7,864 bases of DNA from Oscillospiraceae bacterium (lineage in GTDB: Bacteria > Bacillota > Clostridia > Oscillospirales > Oscillospiraceae), in contig JAIRRO010000044.1 in NCBI GenBank assembly GCA_031255955.1, positions 1-7,864 of the forward strand. Direction: 5' to 3'. Below the pieces are notes generated by a model, which was given only the letters and a program-made list of their open reading frames with translations, ran no database searches and was not told where the DNA came from. The position numbers and the translations under genes are program-made. This document shows positions 6,722 through 7,864 of this stretch, piece after piece; the first letter of the stretch is position 1, and every line of letters begins with the position of its first letter.

Positions 6722-6753
6722 TGTCACGCCCTCCTAAATGTTTTGGTGACATT
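6720..6753 (-). promoter_or_regulatory. Inverted repeat spanning the ROK promoter -10, ribosome binding site and start
   Basis: On the minus strand AATGTCAC (6753-6746) and GTGACATT (6727-6720) are perfect 8-bp inverted arms with an 18-nt spacer that holds the AGGAGG. The left arm overlaps the last bases of the predicted -10; the right arm covers the candidate GTG and TTG starts. Because transcription should begin near 6744, after the left arm, a DNA operator is more plausible here than an mRNA hairpin. Confidence 0.45.
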
Positions 6754-6779
6754 TTATCAGAATTGCGCGCGGGACGCAA
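6751..6779 (-). promoter_or_regulatory. Predicted promoter for the ROK gene block
   Basis: On the minus strand TTGCGT (6779-6774) lies 17 nt before TAAAAT (6756-6751), which is preceded by TG one base upstream (extended -10). The predicted start is near 6744, giving a short leader of about 20 nt that contains AGGAGG. The -35 is weak (3 of 6 matches), so the extended -10 carries most of the support. Confidence 0.55.
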
Positions 6780-6795
6780 GCGGGTGGGAGGTGCA

Positions 6796-6833
6796 AATAA
6801 CACAGGGGCGGCATTTGCCGCCCCTGTGTTATT
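6796..6833 (-). terminator. Strong hairpin terminator after hppA
   Basis: Positions 6796-6813 and 6816-6833 are exact reverse complements: 18 bp, with a GGGGCGGC core and a tight TT-centred loop. It begins 33 nt past the hppA stop. On the minus strand the right side ends in GTTATTT, a modest U-rich run, and the A-rich other side could also allow function on the plus strand. It separates hppA from the ROK promoter. Confidence 0.8.
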
Positions 6834-6865
6834 GCGTTTGAAATCTATTATCAGCCGCCCTATTC

Positions 6866-7864
6866 TCACATAAACAGCGGGGCGAACACCAGCGCGATAA
6901 TTGTCATCAGCTTGATGAGAATGTTTATCGACGGTCCTGAGGTGTCCTTGAACGGGTCGCCGACGGTGTCGCCGTTGACCGCGGCGGCGTGGGCGTCAGA
7001 GCCCTTTCCGCCGTGATTGCCTTCTTCAATATATTTCTTCGCGTTGTCCCACGCGCCACCGGCGTTGCTCATCATAACGGCAAGCAGGAAGCCTGTCACC
7101 AGCGTTCCGGCAAGCAGCCCGCCCAGCGCTTGTTTGCCGAGCAGCACACCCACCGCAATGGGAACGACGATGGCGATAAGGCTGGGGGCAATCATCTCGC
7201 GCAGGGCAGCCTTCGCGCTGATATCAACGCATTTGCTGTATTCCGGCTTTGCCTTGCCCTCCATAAGTCCGGGGATGTTTTTGAATTGACGGCGTACCTC
7301 GTCGATCATAGCGCCCGCGGCGCGTCCCACCGCCTGCATCGTCATAGAGGAGAACAGGAACGGCAGCATACCGCCGATGAAGAGTCCCGCGACGACGAGG
7401 GGATTCAAAATATCAATATCTCCGGCTTTGAGTCCCACAGCGTCGGCGAACGCGGAGAATAGCGCAAGCGCCGTTAAGGCAGCGGATCCGATTGCAAAGC
7501 CCTTGCCGATTGCCGCCGTTGTGTTGCCCACGGCGTCAAGCTTGTCCGTAATCTCGCGCACGCTCTTGTCCAACCCCGCCATCTCGGCGATGCCTCCGGC
7601 GTTGTCGGAAATAGGACCGTAGGCGTCCACGGCGACGACCATACCGGTGGTGCAGAGCATACCCACAGCCGCCATGGCGATGCCGTACAGCCCCGCGAAA
7701 TAGTGCGCCCCCAGAATGGCGGCAACAATAATAAGTATCGGAATAGCGGTACTCACCATGCCGGTCGCGATGCCGGTGATGACGTTTGTCGCCGTGCCGG
7801 TCTCACAGGATTTCGCTATTTCTTTAACAGGCTTATAATCCGCCGAGGTGTAATACTCCGTGAC
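6866..7864 (-). CDS. hppA: Membrane-bound, ion-translocating inorganic pyrophosphatase (C-terminal part, cut by window edge)
   Basis: This enzyme hydrolyses pyrophosphate and pumps H+ and/or Na+ across the membrane. The frame is open to the window edge; 332 residues are present, roughly the C-terminal half of a family usually around 650-750 long. The part upstream of the internal ATG at 7759 (TEYYTSADYKPVKEIA and TGTATNVITGIATG) is clearly family sequence, so that ATG is not the start. Visible motifs, numbered from the window edge: DAYGPISDNAGG at 80-91 (pyrophosphate/Mg2+ binding), GNTTAAIGKG at 113-122, SNAGGAWDNAKKYIE at 266-280 and VGDPFKDTSGPS at 301-312, with several hydrophobic spans. 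The Ala and Gly in GNTTAAIG are the K+-dependent type (Lys at the first position marks K+-independent enzymes). The N-terminal half that would help separate Na+ from H+ pumps is outside the window. A strong hairpin follows the gene. Confidence 0.95.
   Translation of the reverse strand, partial: VTEYYTSADYKPVKEIAKSCETGTATNVITGIATGMVSTAIPILIIVAAILGAHYFAGLYGIAMAAVGMLCTTGMVVAVDAYGPISDNAGGIAEMAGLDKSVREITDKLDAVGNTTAAIGKGFAIGSAALTALALFSAFADAVGLKAGDIDILNPLVVAGLFIGGMLPFLFSSMTMQAVGRAAGAMIDEVRRQFKNIPGLMEGKAKPEYSKCVDISAKAALREMIAPSLIAIVVPIAVGVLLGKQALGGLLAGTLVTGFLLAVMMSNAGGAWDNAKKYIEEGNHGGKGSDAHAAAVNGDTVGDPFKDTSGPSINILIKLMTIIALVFAPLFM

Noticed and set aside
6796..6833. Perfect palindrome as a transposon end or attachment site
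   Set aside because: It lies just past the hppA stop with a GC-rich core and U-rich edge, so a terminator explains it; no direct repeats or integrase gene are nearby.
5600..6841. Plus-strand reading frames opposite the ROK and membrane protein genes (5600-5971, 5652-6062, 6005-6415, 6437-6841)
   Set aside because: They oppose a gene with clear ROK motifs or its SD, and their translations show no family features.

Overview
The window looks like chromosomal DNA of a low-to-mid GC Firmicute of the class Clostridia, possibly an Oscillospiraceae-like anaerobe. This is inferred from a Clostridia-style recJ-rel pair, a SpoIVFB-type membrane protease, a membrane pyrophosphatase with the K+-dependent signature, and Shine-Dalgarno (SD) sequences of the AGGAGG type. 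No rRNA or other taxonomic marker is present, so the assignment is tentative.

Left edge (1-670): the 3' part of a PD-(D/E)XK (Rpn-like) nuclease/transposase-family gene, interrupted by one in-frame TAA. A GC-rich hairpin follows, then a gene-free stretch that ends in a good extended -10 promoter and a short leader with small hairpins. Plus-strand block (588-4611): this promoter drives recJ (single-strand DNA exonuclease) and rel (bifunctional (p)ppGpp synthetase/hydrolase). The two overlap by 4 nt (ATGA) and look like a translationally coupled operon for DNA repair and the stringent response. Rel carries an unusual glycine-rich segment just before its synthetase domain.

Minus-strand block (6779-4556, read right to left): a promoter, a ROK-family sugar kinase-like gene, a small single-pass membrane protein, and an M50 site-2-type protease. 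The last two overlap by ATGA and resemble the SpoIVFA/SpoIVFB pair, but the small protein stops where a LytM/M23-like domain would be expected. The protease gene runs 56 nt into the 3' end of the convergent rel gene, so no terminator separates the two transcription units. The SD sequences of the ROK gene and the small membrane protein gene each sit inside an inverted repeat with TGTCA/TGACA arms, a possible shared regulatory signal.

Right edge (6796-7864, minus strand): the C-terminal half of hppA, an ion-pumping membrane pyrophosphatase, followed by a near-perfect 18-bp hairpin that is its probable terminator. hppA is cut by the window end. I see no CRISPR array, tRNA, rRNA, prophage or defence operon. 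The most interesting signals are the altered SpoIVFA/B-like pair, the paired inverted repeats around the start regions, and the Rel linker.
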